From Deltaproteobacteria bacterium (lineage in GTDB: Bacteria; Desulfobacterota; DSM-4660; Desulfatiglandales; HGW-15), in assembly GCA_020060215.1 (NCBI GenBank), contig JAGVAP010000118.1:1-43173 (forward strand): a stretch of DNA of 43,173 nt, given 5' to 3'. The position numbers and the translations under genes were made by a program. Numbering within the stretch: position 1 is the stretch's first letter; every line of letters starts with the position of its first letter. The notes beneath the pieces were generated by a model. It worked only from the letters and a program-made list of their open reading frames with translations, was not told the DNA's origin and made no database searches. Shown here one piece after another: positions 26,076 to 34,699 of this stretch.

Positions 26076-28193
26076 ATGGGTCCTTCAATCGCCAAAATAA
26101 AACATGCCATAACCGCCGGGTATCTTTTCCTGCTCGCCCTTTTTATCTTCGTGGTTTTCAGTCCCAGCCTGTTCAGCGGCGCCTCGATCTACGATGTGGA
26201 TCTCAGGCTGGTGGAGACTCCGATGAGGTGGTTTCTGTACAAGGAGAGAAGCGGCGTTCTCTGGACCGAACGGATCGGGTGCGGTTTTCCGATCCATGCC
26301 TACGGAGAAGGAGGCCTGCTCTACCCGCTCAACTGGGTTCTATATCCACTTCTCCCTCTGCCCCTGGCGCACGATTTGAACCTGATGCTGCACCTCATGA
26401 TTGCCGCCTCCGGAACGTTTTTTCTGGGGCGGCGCTTTTTCGGCAATAGTGCAGCTTCGGCGGTTTCGGGGGTAGTCTTCGCCTTCTCGGGGTTTGTATG
26501 GATCCATATGGGGCATAGCAGTTCTATACAGGCGTGCGCATGGGCCCCATGGGCTTTGCTGGCTTTAGACGAGAACAAGCACGAGATCAAGCCCGTTCCC
26601 GCTGTCGGATTGGCGTTCTGCATTTCCATCATGGTTCTCACCCGGGCGCAATATGCCTTCTATACAATGCTGTTACTCGGAGCTTACGCCGCATGGAACG
26701 CTCTGAGTCGGCCGCGCTCACCTCGACTCCTGGCACTCCTCTTCTTTACCATCCTTCTGGGGTTTGGCATGGCCGCGGCACAGGTCTTCCCGACCCTGGA
26801 GTTCGTGATGCATTCCAATCGCTCAGCGGGTCTGGAATACGAAGCCCAACTTCTTGGCGCGGTTTCCTGGTCGCAGATCTTCTGGTTTTTCTTGCCCCTG
26901 TGGCAGGAGAGCCATACTCAGGGGGTGAGTGCGGAAAGCATCGGCTATGTCGGGGTCACGACCGGAATTTTGATGTTCGTTTCTCTGCCAAAGATCCGTA
27001 CGCCGCGCTACGCCTTCTGGTTCTTCCTTCTGCCTGTAACCCTCATGCTTTCCATGGGGAAGGATTTTCCCTTGAATCACTTCGTTTACCAGTTGCCCGG
27101 GTTTTCCCTATTCCGCTCTCATGCGAGGTGGCTTTTCGTTGCGGCTTTGGCTGCGGCCATGCTGGCGGGATGGGGAACAGCACGCCTTCTGCAGGCTGTT
27201 CATGAGCCCCTCCGTCGCACTCTTCTGGGAAGTTTGATCGTTCTCGTGGTCTTCCTGGATCTCAGCTTCTTCCTTCGTCCCACGATCCATTTTCTGGATC
27301 GAAAGGTTCAGGATTCAATCCCCGAAGCCGTAAGCGTGATCTCGGGGGGCGGGCGATATTTCGTCCGTGACGCTCTCAATCTCTTTATTCCTGAGTCTAG
27401 GGCCGTACGGCTGACTCCTCCAGAGCTCCTGCGGTTCTTCACGGCATTTGAGGGGATGCACGCCAACCTGGGGATGCGCTACGGTTTGAGTTCCGTTCAG
27501 GTCTACGCCGGTCTTTACCCCCGGTGGATATACACGCTCCTTCTCCATCCGGACATGGAAAACCTCTCTGCCATGAATTGCGAGTACCTGTTCAGCCGCG
27601 ATGTCCTGCAGATCGACGGTCTTAGGGAGATCTGGAAGAACGATTTTTTCCGAATCTATCGAAACGAGCACTCGAAACCCCGGGCACGGGTCGCATTGTC
27701 CATCGATCCAAGAACCGGAGCGGAAAGAGGAACGGACCGAGGGGAAGCCGATATTATACCCTCCAGAAGACAGGATGAAGTGAACATCAATGCATATTCA
27801 GAGGAACCTGCGTTTCTAGTCTTGGCGGACACTTTCTACCCGGGCTGGAAAGCCTACGTCAATGGGAAAGAGGAAGAGATCCTTCGGGTGAGCGGCTGGA
27901 TGCGGGGAGTCCCCATCCCCAAAGGTGCAAGCAACGTGGTTTTCAGGTATGAACCGGCCTCTTTCATCTGGGGGATGGTTGTCTCAGGATCCGCTCTTCT
28001 CTTGTCGGCGCTCCTCCTGGTGATCGGAGCCCGTCTTCGATCGCCGATTTCCCGTACGTCCCCAGAGCAGACACATGAGAAGCAGGGTGAAAAGGGTGGA
28101 GGCGGAGACGGCCAGCGAGGCCAGCAAGTTTTTCGGGCGAAAGGCGAATACGATCTCGTGGCTTCCCGCGGGCAGCTCCACGCCCTGAAATAA
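26076..28193 (+). CDS. YfhO-family GT-C membrane protein
   Basis: The 705-residue product has about a dozen membrane helices, the early periplasmic aspartates in SIYDVDLRLVETPMRW, and the C-terminal beta-domain of YfhO with ADTFYPGWKAYVNGKE and IPKGASNVVFRYEP, then a last helix ending near residue 655. YfhO in Bacillus and Listeria transfers sugars from a lipid carrier to teichoic acids. The last ~47 residues (SPEQTHEKQGEKGGGG and on) look non-native: they are translated from sequence antisense to the end of the next YfhO gene. ATG 26076 is tightly coupled to the DUF2723 gene. Confidence 0.87.
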   Translation: MGPSIAKIKHAITAGYLFLLALFIFVVFSPSLFSGASIYDVDLRLVETPMRWFLYKERSGVLWTERIGCGFPIHAYGEGGLLYPLNWVLYPLLPLPLAHDLNLMLHLMIAASGTFFLGRRFFGNSAASAVSGVVFAFSGFVWIHMGHSSSIQACAWAPWALLALDENKHEIKPVPAVGLAFCISIMVLTRAQYAFYTMLLLGAYAAWNALSRPRSPRLLALLFFTILLGFGMAAAQVFPTLEFVMHSNRSAGLEYEAQLLGAVSWSQIFWFFLPLWQESHTQGVSAESIGYVGVTTGILMFVSLPKIRTPRYAFWFFLLPVTLMLSMGKDFPLNHFVYQLPGFSLFRSHARWLFVAALAAAMLAGWGTARLLQAVHEPLRRTLLGSLIVLVVFLDLSFFLRPTIHFLDRKVQDSIPEAVSVISGGGRYFVRDALNLFIPESRAVRLTPPELLRFFTAFEGMHANLGMRYGLSSVQVYAGLYPRWIYTLLLHPDMENLSAMNCEYLFSRDVLQIDGLREIWKNDFFRIYRNEHSKPRARVALSIDPRTGAERGTDRGEADIIPSRRQDEVNINAYSEEPAFLVLADTFYPGWKAYVNGKEEEILRVSGWMRGVPIPKGASNVVFRYEPASFIWGMVVSGSALLLSALLLVIGARLRSPISRTSPEQTHEKQGEKGGGGDGQRGQQVFRAKGEYDLVASRGQLHALK

Positions 28194-30155
28194 CAGATTC
28201 AGCCATAAAGGATCGACCTCTTTCCCATCCATCCACACCCGCCAGCCGGGATAGGCTGCCTCTGAAAGGACCAGGATAGCGGTCTCGGCGGTCGCGACTT
28301 GAATGCGGATCTCCCCAGGATGGTACTCAAGCCTCGCGGGCTTGCCAAAAGAGGTTCGGTCGTGTCGCTCGATGATTTCGCCTTTGGTCAGCGCCGTGGT
28401 CGAAAAATCGATGGATCCGTCGACCAGTTCATCGATGGTCCCCGCTCGCACGGGTTGAAGTTTTCCCACCAGCCATGCCCTGGGCATCGGGTTCCTGATT
28501 CGGTAAACAAGATCGTTCAACCTCTCCACTTCGCCCGTGAGCGCCGGAATCCGGTCGATGGGTCTTGAGGAGACGATGTATTTAACGTTCGCCAGCTTGA
28601 GAAACCTGATTTTCTCTCTCCAAGGAAGGGCCAGCCATTCGGTGATGAAATACTGATACTTCAGCTCCATCCCGCTTTGACCCCCGACATGGCTGAGGCC
28701 GAAGAGCAGCCCAAGGTTCGGCGAGACGAACTGCTGCCATTGGACATGAGCTTCGGCAATCGTAGCGGTTTTCCCATGCGGATCCGCATCCACGTATATT
28801 CGAAAAAAGTCCTGATCGTCCAGAATAGGCTTTAATGAGGTGCTGTGCATCCGATAGAAGTCGGCATCGCAGATTGGATTGAGGCCACGGTTGCTCAGAT
28901 ATAAATCCATCAACAGAGTGAGCGTGAGCACGGAGATCAGGAACGAAGTCCGGATGTTCCTCTTTCTGAGGATTTCAGAGAGAGAATCGACCGCGTAGGC
29001 GGCCAAAACGAGGATGCTGAAGCTTGCGGTGAACATGAACTTCTCAGGAAAACGGAAAACCGGGAAGACCATATAGAACAGACTATAAGCGGGGGTATTC
29101 TTCCCAAGGGCAAGAATAATCGAAGTGATAGAGGCGACTCCCCAGAACAGAACAGGACGGGAGATCCTCAGAAAAAAGGATGAAGCGGCCAAAGGGGTGA
29201 TAATGAAGCCGGGGTATACGGTGAGGAGCCACGGCACCCCTTCTTTTTTGGGGAAAATACTTCCGAATATGGAGGGATCGTTCACAAAATTCTCATGAAA
29301 AATTAATGGTTGGAAGAGGTGCCTGAGCATGGACCAGGTCAGCGAGAATCGGGTGGCCTCTTCAAACGGAATCCCGGGTTGTCGAACCGAAAGCCGGTAG
29401 TCCAGGAACGTTGGAACGAGTTGCACCGCAGTCAGAAGGACCGCGATTAAGACGACGGAACAGAGCAAGGCCAAACGTGTCAGGGATCTCCTCGGGAAAC
29501 GATTTCCCTCCGGGGAAAAGAAACAGAAATAGAGACCGGCCAGCGTGGTTATCAGAATGAGGAGTTGAGGTTCTCCGCCAAGGACGGCCGCTGCAAAAAC
29601 AAGGGCGGCCACAATGAAGGAAAAGGAGGTCTTCAGAATGCAGAAGCGGCTGAAGGCCCAAAGGAAGGCGGGAAGCCAGATGGCCGTCGAGAGGTTGTTC
29701 AGTACATTCACCGAGGAGATGATGTAACTGCCGTAGCAGTAGGATGTCGCCGTGAGAAGCCCGGCTCCGACGCTGAGCCCCAGTTCTCTTATGAAAAGGT
29801 AGAAGAATACAAAGGCGAGGACAAAGTGAAGCGCAATGTACGCATTCAGGGACCATGGAAAATGAAACAACAGAAAGATCAAGGAGAGGGGGTAGAATAC
29901 CCCCGTTTGGATATCGCTCATGAAAGGTGCGCCGCAGAAGTAATTAGAACACCAAAAAGGGATCTCTCCGCTCTTGAAGGAGACAGAAAGAAAAGACTTC
30001 ATGGGGTAGAACAGTCGGTGAATGTCACGGAAGAAAAACGTCTTGCCCTGAAACAGGACAGGATGAAAAAAAAGAAGAGCGCAAAAGAGGGAAAAACTGG
30101 AGACGATGAGGAGCTCGGCTAGTTTTGAAAGCGCTCCACCCGATCGTGGCTTCAT
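27984..30155 (-). CDS. YfhO-family GT-C membrane protein
   Basis: The 723-residue product has the same plan as its convergent neighbour: first helix, TFFFRDIHRLFYPMKSFL with an early aspartate, GEIPFWCSNYFCGAPFMSDIQTGVFYPL, about 12 helices, and the C-terminal domain SEAAYPGWRVWMDGKE with LPAGSHEIVFAFRP before the final helix. About 20 residues after that helix (RSKTGSDHQEERRQEKSGS) appear to be run-on. It is the last gene of the minus operon, 29 bp after the other YfhO gene, and overlaps the + strand gene by 210 bp. ATG 30155 is followed at once by KPRSGG. Confidence 0.88.
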   Translation of the reverse strand: MKPRSGGALSKLAELLIVSSFSLFCALLFFHPVLFQGKTFFFRDIHRLFYPMKSFLSVSFKSGEIPFWCSNYFCGAPFMSDIQTGVFYPLSLIFLLFHFPWSLNAYIALHFVLAFVFFYLFIRELGLSVGAGLLTATSYCYGSYIISSVNVLNNLSTAIWLPAFLWAFSRFCILKTSFSFIVAALVFAAAVLGGEPQLLILITTLAGLYFCFFSPEGNRFPRRSLTRLALLCSVVLIAVLLTAVQLVPTFLDYRLSVRQPGIPFEEATRFSLTWSMLRHLFQPLIFHENFVNDPSIFGSIFPKKEGVPWLLTVYPGFIITPLAASSFFLRISRPVLFWGVASITSIILALGKNTPAYSLFYMVFPVFRFPEKFMFTASFSILVLAAYAVDSLSEILRKRNIRTSFLISVLTLTLLMDLYLSNRGLNPICDADFYRMHSTSLKPILDDQDFFRIYVDADPHGKTATIAEAHVQWQQFVSPNLGLLFGLSHVGGQSGMELKYQYFITEWLALPWREKIRFLKLANVKYIVSSRPIDRIPALTGEVERLNDLVYRIRNPMPRAWLVGKLQPVRAGTIDELVDGSIDFSTTALTKGEIIERHDRTSFGKPARLEYHPGEIRIQVATAETAILVLSEAAYPGWRVWMDGKEVDPLWLNLLFQGVELPAGSHEIVFAFRPKNLLASLAVSASTLFTLLLMCLLWGRTGNRRSKTGSDHQEERRQEKSGS

Positions 30156-30184
30156 GTTGGATCCGGAAGGCTACTGGTTTATTT

Positions 30185-32506
30185 TCAAGAGAGAATATAA
30201 CGTTTCTGCCGCTTGTTATGCACAAGGCAGGCCACTGCGAGCACAGTGAGGCCGAATACCGAAAGCAAGGTGATCGTTATGCCTATTCGGATGGATAAGG
30301 GCTCGAACACCACCCGCACGACATGATTTCCGGCAGGGATCCGGATGACCCGGAAGAGATAATTGCCACGAAGAATAGGCACGGGTTGCTCATCCACGAA
30401 TCCCTTCCACCCCGGATAGTACACCTCGCTCAGGAACAGGTAAGCGGGAGAGGGTGAAGAGACCCGCACCCGGATCTCGTCAGGGCGGTAAGAGATGATC
30501 TGCGACGCACTTCCCCCTTCAGGGGACACCGGGAAGGGCTCCGGTTCGAAAGGTTCTTCGAAGACTACCGTTTTCTTCGGATCGAAGGATCCGCTCGTCA
30601 TGAAGGGAAGCACCTCTTTCTGCCGCATGCTCGTGGCATGGGGTACGACGAAGGCCCTCGGCAGGAACCGATCCCGCAGGGCACACTGCCGGGAGGCATG
30701 AGAGATCTCGTATTTCACATTACAGATATCCATAAACACTTCCCGGGGATGACGACCGTAGCAGAAGTACTGCCACCCTTCCGGGAGACTTCCTTCGGAA
30801 TAGTGGTTGATGTACTCATAGAACCTGTGCAGAAAGAGGGCGGTGAAACCACCGACCGTCTGATATCCTAAGAACATCTCTGTGTTGGGGCTCAACGTAG
30901 AGCGGAAGCTTCCCACTCTGAAAACGGTTCTGTCGTCTCCGATCGTTTGCGCAAGGGACCTCCGTATCGATTCGGTCCTCTCATAAAAGCCGTCATCGTG
31001 CTTCACGGATGGACCATGAGCCACGGCCAGATCCACGAGCAGCAGGGCACAGAGGGCCGAGGTGCCAAGGCCTCCCGGGACGGTTCGACGGACGATCAGG
31101 AGGACGATCAGAAAGGCAACAGAAGCCAGCAGTGTGAAGCGGTGAAATTCCCGTCCGATGATCTCGACGGCATAATCCATCCTGCCGGGGATGGATTCCG
31201 GAGGGAAAAAGGGCGAGAAGAGCTTCAAGACCCATTCCGGATTCCATCGAATGGATAGATCCAGAATCACGATGAAGAGGAGGGATGCGAAAAGAGGGGC
31301 AAACCTCTTTGCTGAGTAGGACTTCCAGCGGGTCATAAAATCACTCATCCCCATGCCGGCCAGAAGACTTCCGGCAAAGACCCAGAGGACCAGTATCCTG
31401 AAAGGTGATCGGAACCGATCGAAACCGGGCAGGTGATAAGCGAGATTGTAAAGAGGGGTGTGCCTCCCCATGGCGAGGACCAGGGCCAGAACGGCGATCA
31501 CCAACAAGAAAAAAAGGATCCTGGTTTGAGCATGCCGGCGCCAGGTGATGAAGGTGATCATGATCAGAGGTACGAACCCCAGATAAAGGTTCTGCTGGGG
31601 CACGCTGTAGGGAATGTTCCCCACCCACGATTCGTTTTGTGTATAATCTCCGAAAAACCTGGGGAGAAATGCGGTGATGAACCCTTCGGGGGGATAGGAT
31701 CCGAGGGTCACGTGCACATAGGAATCAAGTGTCGAGCGTACGGACTCGTTCACGAACTCGAAGGCCGGGACGATCTGAATCGCAGCAATCCCTGCGCCCG
31801 TAATGAACAGAAACACACCCGTCTTCACCGGTTGGAATAGACTCTTTGCGGGAGATGAGCCGTCCTTCCCCAAGCCGAACAACAGAAAGAGCACGGATGC
31901 GAGGAAGGTGTAGAATGCATCCTGGGGAGCGCCCGCCAGGATCTGTACACCCCAGACGAGCCCGGCGAAAACCCCGTTCCGATAGGGGTTGGGACCACGC
32001 AAAGAGCGGTTCAGGAAATAGATCACTCCCGGCAGCCAGACGTAGCTCTGGATGGGACCCAGCTGACCGAGATAGACGAGGGCCATGAAGAAACCGCTGC
32101 ACGCGAACACGGTTGCCGAAAGAAAGCTTCCGGGGCGGTTTATTCCAAAAGACCGGGCCAGTCCGTACATGAAAAGGGCCGCGAACATGAGGTGGAGAAA
32201 AACAGTGTATCCGTAGGCCTCCCCTGCAGGGAGGATCCAGAAGAGGAATCCGAGCGGGTAGAAGATACCGGACTCGAAATGGGCCCAAAAGGGGATGCCT
32301 CCAAGGATGTAGGGGTTCCAGTAGGGGATGGAGCCGTGGCCGTGCACCTCATCATAGAGGAACTGCCTCATCCCAAGATAAAAGGAATTAAAATCCAGTC
32401 CGAAGAGAAAATGACCGCCGAAGAGAATATCCCTGAAGAGGTAGAAGCAGAAGCCGATGAGGATGAAAACGGCTAAGAGATCTTTTCTCGGGTCGCGACT
32501 GGCCAT
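30185..32506 (-). CDS. YfhO-family GT-C membrane protein
   Basis: The 773-residue product has FLFGLDFNSFYLGMRQFL and SIPYWNPYILGGIPFWAHFESGIFYPL in the first periplasmic loop, about 12 helices, and the C-terminal SEVYYPGWKGFVDEQP with IPAGNHVVRVVFEP and a final helix. It is expected to transfer a polyprenyl-linked sugar on the periplasmic side. I prefer ATG 32506 over GTG 32518, since the AGAGGTG upstream sits correctly for the ATG. The DPM1-like GT2 gene ends 27 bp before, a pairing like CsbB-YfhO of Firmicutes. Confidence 0.9.
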   Translation of the reverse strand: MASRDPRKDLLAVFILIGFCFYLFRDILFGGHFLFGLDFNSFYLGMRQFLYDEVHGHGSIPYWNPYILGGIPFWAHFESGIFYPLGFLFWILPAGEAYGYTVFLHLMFAALFMYGLARSFGINRPGSFLSATVFACSGFFMALVYLGQLGPIQSYVWLPGVIYFLNRSLRGPNPYRNGVFAGLVWGVQILAGAPQDAFYTFLASVLFLLFGLGKDGSSPAKSLFQPVKTGVFLFITGAGIAAIQIVPAFEFVNESVRSTLDSYVHVTLGSYPPEGFITAFLPRFFGDYTQNESWVGNIPYSVPQQNLYLGFVPLIMITFITWRRHAQTRILFFLLVIAVLALVLAMGRHTPLYNLAYHLPGFDRFRSPFRILVLWVFAGSLLAGMGMSDFMTRWKSYSAKRFAPLFASLLFIVILDLSIRWNPEWVLKLFSPFFPPESIPGRMDYAVEIIGREFHRFTLLASVAFLIVLLIVRRTVPGGLGTSALCALLLVDLAVAHGPSVKHDDGFYERTESIRRSLAQTIGDDRTVFRVGSFRSTLSPNTEMFLGYQTVGGFTALFLHRFYEYINHYSEGSLPEGWQYFCYGRHPREVFMDICNVKYEISHASRQCALRDRFLPRAFVVPHATSMRQKEVLPFMTSGSFDPKKTVVFEEPFEPEPFPVSPEGGSASQIISYRPDEIRVRVSSPSPAYLFLSEVYYPGWKGFVDEQPVPILRGNYLFRVIRIPAGNHVVRVVFEPLSIRIGITITLLSVFGLTVLAVACLVHNKRQKRYILS

Positions 32507-32533
32507 TGCGCCGTGCACCTCTGGTACATTGAT

Positions 32534-33265
32534 TCATCCGGCCCTGGATCCGGCGGCACGCTTGGAGAGCCGGATCTCTTTCCACAGGTGAAAGAGCTGA
32601 ACAGCCGTCCTGACCAGCCGGGGGAAGTTAAAGAACTGGGACTTCCCATAGGCCCGGTGGAAGTGATGGACGGCGACTTCTTCGAAACGGCATCCCGCAT
32701 CCTGGAGCTTCTTGACCAACTCCAGGCAGATGGTCCCCGAGGTGGACCGGAGATCAATGACATCAAAGACCCTTCGCTTCATGAGCCGAAAGTCGCAATC
32801 CACGTCACGAAGGCGGAACCCGAACATCCATCGCACGATGTGATGGTACATTCGGCCGATGATCACTCGGTGGAGCGGGTCATGGCGTTCGATCTTGTAA
32901 CCGTTCACGACATCGGTCTCTTCCCGGACAGCCTGGACCAGGTTCACCAGCTCTCTGGGGTCATACTGGCCGTCGCCGTCCGTGTAAAAGATCCACTCTT
33001 TGGTGGCGCTCTTGAAACCGCTTCTCAGGGCCGCCCCATAGCCCCTGTTCTCTGGGTGCGTGACGATGCGGACCTGAGGATACACCCGTTCCATCTCCTC
33101 CAGCATTTCGGCGGTATGGTCGCGGCTGCCGTCATTCACCACAATCACCTCAAAATCGTCGGTGACCTTGGGCAGGGTCCGAAGGACCGAAATCACCATG
33201 CTCGGAATGGTCCCTCCGTCGTTGAAGGCGGGGAAAAATGCGCTTATGCTCACCAGTTTTTCCAT
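32534..33265 (-). CDS. DPM1-like family 2 glycosyltransferase
   Basis: The 243-residue product is a GT-A enzyme: FPAFNDGGTI, VVNDGSRDHT, HPENRGYGAALRSGFKSAT and the metal-binding DGD (D96, D98) in FYTDGDGQYDP, then the DPM-type VNGYKIERHDPLHRVIIGRMYH and DCDFRLMKR. It most likely moves a sugar from a nucleotide to polyprenyl phosphate. Unlike CsbB it lacks C-terminal membrane helices. ATG 33265 matches the family start; the frame is open to 33442 inside the upstream methyltransferase. It is followed by the YfhO genes it may feed. Confidence 0.92.
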   Translation of the reverse strand: MEKLVSISAFFPAFNDGGTIPSMVISVLRTLPKVTDDFEVIVVNDGSRDHTAEMLEEMERVYPQVRIVTHPENRGYGAALRSGFKSATKEWIFYTDGDGQYDPRELVNLVQAVREETDVVNGYKIERHDPLHRVIIGRMYHHIVRWMFGFRLRDVDCDFRLMKRRVFDVIDLRSTSGTICLELVKKLQDAGCRFEEVAVHHFHRAYGKSQFFNFPRLVRTAVQLFHLWKEIRLSKRAAGSRAG

Positions 33266-33279
33266 TTTCCATCTCAGTC

Positions 33280-34020
33280 CTAGGGTTCGTCTTCTTTGCG
33301 TCCCACTCCCATGATGGAGAGTCCAAAAGGGAGAGAATGTCTTCTTACAATCCGGGACTCCCAAATCAGAAAACGCTTCAATACCCCGCCCAGTGCCTTC
33401 CATTCCAAGGCGGTGTCCGAGGAGGTCTGTGAAGGAAGCCACTTTTCGGAGAGCCGCTTGATGAGCGCCCCAGGGAAGAGAAAGGTATTTGCGTACGTCA
33501 GAAACTCCGGTTTGAAACCGGTCTTCTTCATCTTGTCCTTCACTTCCCCCAGGGTGTAGCGGTGCCCCGTGGACATCCTGCGGTCATGGGCTCCCCTCAG
33601 CCAATCATAGGCCGGGACCCTCAAGAGCGTCCTCCCGCCGGGAACAAGGACCCGTCGAAACTCCTGGAGGGCCTCTTCGTCCCGGATACGGGCAAAGTAA
33701 AGGACATCGAGAGAGACGACCGTGTCGAAGGTCTTTTCCGGAAAAGGGAGATTCATCACGGAACCCCTGCAGGTCCGATCATGTCCCCGGAGTCTGCAGT
33801 ACTCAATGGCATGGGAAGACAGGTCGAGGCCGAAAAGTTCGCCGTAATCGGCGAGCCAGGACATGGCGCCGCCGGTACCGCATCCCGCATCCAGGATGCG
33901 CAGCCTCTGCCCTTTATGGATGAAGCCTTCCAGCACGGAGCGGGTGATGGCCGCCATCCCCACATACCACCAGTGGGATTCCTCCGTCCTGTACATGACC
34001 TCGTATTCCGACCGATCCAT
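33280..34020 (-). CDS. Class I SAM-dependent methyltransferase
   Basis: The 246-residue product has the SAM-binding motif I ILDAGCGTGGAMSWL near residue 45, LFGLDLSSHAIEYCRLRG, then LPFPEKTFDTVVSLDVLYF and the FRRVLVPGGRTLLRVPAY block. It begins MDRSEYEVMYRTEESHWWYVGM, as in methyltransferases of polysaccharide clusters, where the target is often a sugar or glycan end. The target is not known. It is 12 bp after the other methyltransferase and 14 bp before the GT2 gene. Confidence 0.9.
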   Translation of the reverse strand: MDRSEYEVMYRTEESHWWYVGMAAITRSVLEGFIHKGQRLRILDAGCGTGGAMSWLADYGELFGLDLSSHAIEYCRLRGHDRTCRGSVMNLPFPEKTFDTVVSLDVLYFARIRDEEALQEFRRVLVPGGRTLLRVPAYDWLRGAHDRRMSTGHRYTLGEVKDKMKKTGFKPEFLTYANTFLFPGALIKRLSEKWLPSQTSSDTALEWKALGGVLKRFLIWESRIVRRHSLPFGLSIMGVGRKEDEP

Positions 34021-34032
34021 TTCCGCCCCGTT

Positions 34033-34695
34033 TTATTCCTTCAAAGCGTCATCTCGGAGAGGACTTTTCCTGCACAGAAGCAGGACGTCCGCAAGAGGCA
34101 GCCCCCGGTCGGCCCGGATGACCTTTTCGACTTTGAGACCGGCCGCAGTCAGCGTCTCCTGAATCCGCGAAAGGGACCGGTACCAGAGAGGATCCGTCGG
34201 GTTGAGCAGCGAATCGATCCCGTAGGTGACGCAGAATTTCCAGAACGGTTTTCTGTCCACGTCGAGGATGACGAGTATTCCATTCTTGTCGAGACACTTG
34301 TAGATCTTCCCCAGCAGGACGGCCGCGTGATCGTCCTGGATGTGGTGAAGCACATCGGTCATGACGACGGCATCGAACGGCGAGGGGGCCAGTCTCTCCA
34401 CGTCGCCCAGGTGAAAATGGATATTCTTCCTCCCCGCAACCGTCCTGCATGCAACACCGATCCTTTTCGGGTTCAGGTCGACGCCGACGACCGTTCTCTC
34501 GGGGCTGCGCACCGCCAGGAGATTGCTGAGCATGCCGTACCCGCATCCGAAGTCGAGGATTCGGCCCTGGACGGGAATCACCGAATCGATCAGTTCGAAC
34601 GGGCAGAGTCGCCACCTGGTTTTCAGGTAAAAGGACTCCCAGCGGGAGACGGGCCTGTAGAGATCCAGGATGGAAGGGGGGATGCTCCGGAGCAC
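34033..34695 (-). CDS. Class I SAM-dependent methyltransferase
   Basis: The 220-residue product has motif I ILDFGCGYGMLSNLL near residue 46, VVGVDLNPKRI, FDAVVMTDVLHHI and the CLDKNGILVILDVD block. It is a distinct family member from its neighbour, with no close sequence match beyond the SAM motifs. Roles in sugar or lipid-linked glycan methylation are likely from context. It starts 4 bases after the DegT gene stop. The C-terminus is basic. Confidence 0.88.
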   Translation of the reverse strand: MLRSIPPSILDLYRPVSRWESFYLKTRWRLCPFELIDSVIPVQGRILDFGCGYGMLSNLLAVRSPERTVVGVDLNPKRIGVACRTVAGRKNIHFHLGDVERLAPSPFDAVVMTDVLHHIQDDHAAVLLGKIYKCLDKNGILVILDVDRKPFWKFCVTYGIDSLLNPTDPLWYRSLSRIQETLTAAGLKVEKVIRADRGLPLADVLLLCRKSPLRDDALKE

Positions 34696-34699
34696 GTTG

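Noticed and set aside
31433..31840. Plus-strand frames inside the YfhO and GT2 genes of the minus operon, for example 32513-33283
   Set aside because: They are antisense shadows of well-supported glycosyltransferase genes and have no domain signatures.
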